Assembly: GCA_934636065.1 (NCBI GenBank)
Contig: CAKTZW010000142.1
Coordinates: forward strand, 1-5,820
Direction: 5' to 3'
DNA: 5,820 nt
Source: an uncultured Labedella sp.
Lineage (GTDB): Bacteria > Actinomycetota > Actinomycetes > Actinomycetales > Microbacteriaceae
Shown here: positions 4,668-5,820 of the stretch, piece after piece
Position numbering within the stretch: the first letter of the stretch is position 1
Layout of the letters: each line of letters opens with the position of its first letter
Made by a program: the position numbers and the translations under genes
Notes under the pieces: generated by a model
Seen by the model: only the letters and a program-made list of their open reading frames with translations
The model's database searches: none
What the model was told of the DNA's origin: nothing

Positions 4668-5816
4668 TCAGCCGACCGGGAACGGCACCGCGCCGTCGAC
4701 GGGCGCCGTGACGCTGAACCGGGCGATGTCCTCCGACGTGCCGCCCTCGACCGCGAGCTCCGCGAGCACGCGACCGATGGTCGGGGTGAACTTGAACGCG
4801 TGACCGGCGCCGAGCGCGACGATGACGTCGGGGTGGTCGTCGAGGGGGCCGATCACGAATCGCCGGTTCTCCGTGAGTGCGTACTGGCAGGTCACCGTGC
4901 GCAGCACCTCGCCGCTGCCCGGGATCGTTCCCGCCATGAAGCTCCTCAGCTGCTCGACGAGCGCCTCCGAGGGAACGAAGGAGCGGTCGGCCGGAGCCAT
5001 GACGTTGTCGGAGACGTCGCGGGCCGCCTTGATCGTCGGCTCGCCGTACGTCGGGAAGCCGTAGTAGCACTGCACGTCCTCCCAGATCCAGACCGGGAAG
5101 CGTCCCCGATCGAAGGCGGCGGGATCGGCGGGCGTGAAGTAGGAGACCTGTTCCTGCATGACGGTGAGGGGGATGGCGGCGCCGAGCGGTTCGAGGAGGC
5201 AATTCGTCCAGGCGTCCGCGGCGAGCACGACCTTGCGCACCCGCACGTCGCCCGCCGACGTGTGCACGACGACGCCGCCCGGCTCCGGGACGATCCGCTC
5301 GACGGTGGTGCGGTCACGCAGCTCGGCGCCGGCGACGCGGGCGTGCATCTGCAGGGTCGCGACCGTCCGCGCGGCGTGGGCGATGCCGGAGTCGGCGGTG
5401 TAGATGGCCCGCACGTTCGCGGGAACGGTGAACTGGGGGAAGCGGGCGTGCACCGCCTCGTGGTCGAGCATCTCGAACGGGACACCGGTCGCCGTCAGGC
5501 TCTCGACGAAGTCGTCGATCGAGTGCGGACCGTCGTCCGGGAAGAAGACGAGACCGCCGGTGATGTCGAGCAGCCGTTCGCCCGTCACCCGTTCGAGCTC
5601 GGCCCAGTCGCGATACGCCGACTGCGCGAGCCTGACGTACTCGGGTGCTCCGTACGACGTGCGGACGATCCGGGAGGTGTCGTGGGAGGCGCCACGCACG
5701 TGACCCAGGTCGAACTGCTCGAATCCGACGACGCTCACCCCCTTCCGCGCGAGATGGTACGCGGCGCTGCTGCCGAGTGCGCCGAGTCCGACGACGGCGA
5801 CGTCGAATGTCTCCAT
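4668..5816 (-). CDS. FAD-dependent amine oxidase, monomeric sarcosine oxidase / N-methyltryptophan oxidase type
   Basis: This 382-residue protein has the full length of the monomeric sarcosine oxidase family, which oxidises N-methyl or secondary amino acids to an imine with release of hydrogen peroxide. The N-terminus holds the ADP-binding beta-alpha-beta fold, VVGLGALGSSAAYHLARKG (8-26). Family motifs follow: GASHDTSRIVRTSYG (42-56) with R49 and R52, which correspond to active-site arginines of the Bacillus enzyme; VMQEQVSYF (219-227); and YGFPTYGEPTIK (252-263) with K263 aligning to the oxygen-activating lysine. C310 in TCQYALTEN matches the cysteine that binds FAD covalently, and GHAFKFTPTIG (338-348) with K342 closes the site. 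An active-site histidine following the oxygen-activating lysine appears to be aspartate (D267), so the substrate may differ from sarcosine. The ATG start at 5816-5814 is supported by the immediate Rossmann motif. Its promoter lies beyond the window edge. The protein should be cytoplasmic. Confidence 0.92.
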   Translation of the reverse strand: METFDVAVVGLGALGSSAAYHLARKGVSVVGFEQFDLGHVRGASHDTSRIVRTSYGAPEYVRLAQSAYRDWAELERVTGERLLDITGGLVFFPDDGPHSIDDFVESLTATGVPFEMLDHEAVHARFPQFTVPANVRAIYTADSGIAHAARTVATLQMHARVAGAELRDRTTVERIVPEPGGVVVHTSAGDVRVRKVVLAADAWTNCLLEPLGAAIPLTVMQEQVSYFTPADPAAFDRGRFPVWIWEDVQCYYGFPTYGEPTIKAARDVSDNVMAPADRSFVPSEALVEQLRSFMAGTIPGSGEVLRTVTCQYALTENRRFVIGPLDDHPDVIVALGAGHAFKFTPTIGRVLAELAVEGGTSEDIARFSVTAPVDGAVPFPVG

Positions 5817-5820
5817 GTGG

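Overview
The window comes from a very GC-rich bacterial chromosome. Strong G/C bias at third codon positions, GTG starts, apparently leaderless promoters and the protein families present all point to the Actinomycetota. A Microbacteriaceae-like host is my guess from overall style, not proven. No IS element, phage gene, CRISPR array or toxin-antitoxin pair is visible, so this looks like ordinary chromosome with some unusual gene-junction architecture.

Layout. The left edge holds the last codons of an unidentified plus-strand gene, followed by an imperfect hairpin. A complete tRNA-Ala(CGC) gene follows, with a strong intrinsic terminator. That terminator also faces the end of a 115-residue minus-strand gene of unknown function, and a short 14-bp tandem repeat lies between them. 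Next is a plus-strand pair. The first gene is a 694-residue membrane O-acyltransferase with a C-terminal SGNH domain. The second is a 314-residue predicted lipoprotein esterase of the HSL-like alpha/beta-hydrolase family. A tandem array of five 16-17 bp units joins them and creates a chain of stop/start overlaps. After a promoter-bearing gap comes a GyrI-like small-molecule-binding-domain protein on the plus strand. Converging on it is a 382-residue monomeric-sarcosine-oxidase-type flavoenzyme on the minus strand, complete to its start codon at the right edge.

How the genes may work together. The acyltransferase/esterase pair looks like one transcriptional unit acting at the cell surface: one protein adds acyl groups to an extracytoplasmic glycan, the other is a surface-anchored ester hydrolase. 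The remaining genes are not obviously linked to it or to each other.

The main unexpected signal is at the gene starts. Four start codons can be inspected with their upstream DNA, and each overlaps the stop codon of a preceding reading frame (ATGA or GTGA). At two of them (the 115-residue unknown gene and the GyrI-like gene) a candidate -10 hexamer lies exactly 6 nt before an ATG. That ATG opens a 9- or 11-codon leader ORF containing the Shine-Dalgarno sequence of the main gene and ending in a GTGA overlap with it. At the acyltransferase/esterase junction the 17-bp repeat period produces a chain of ATGA overlaps. These are testable candidates for leaderless leader peptides and translational coupling.
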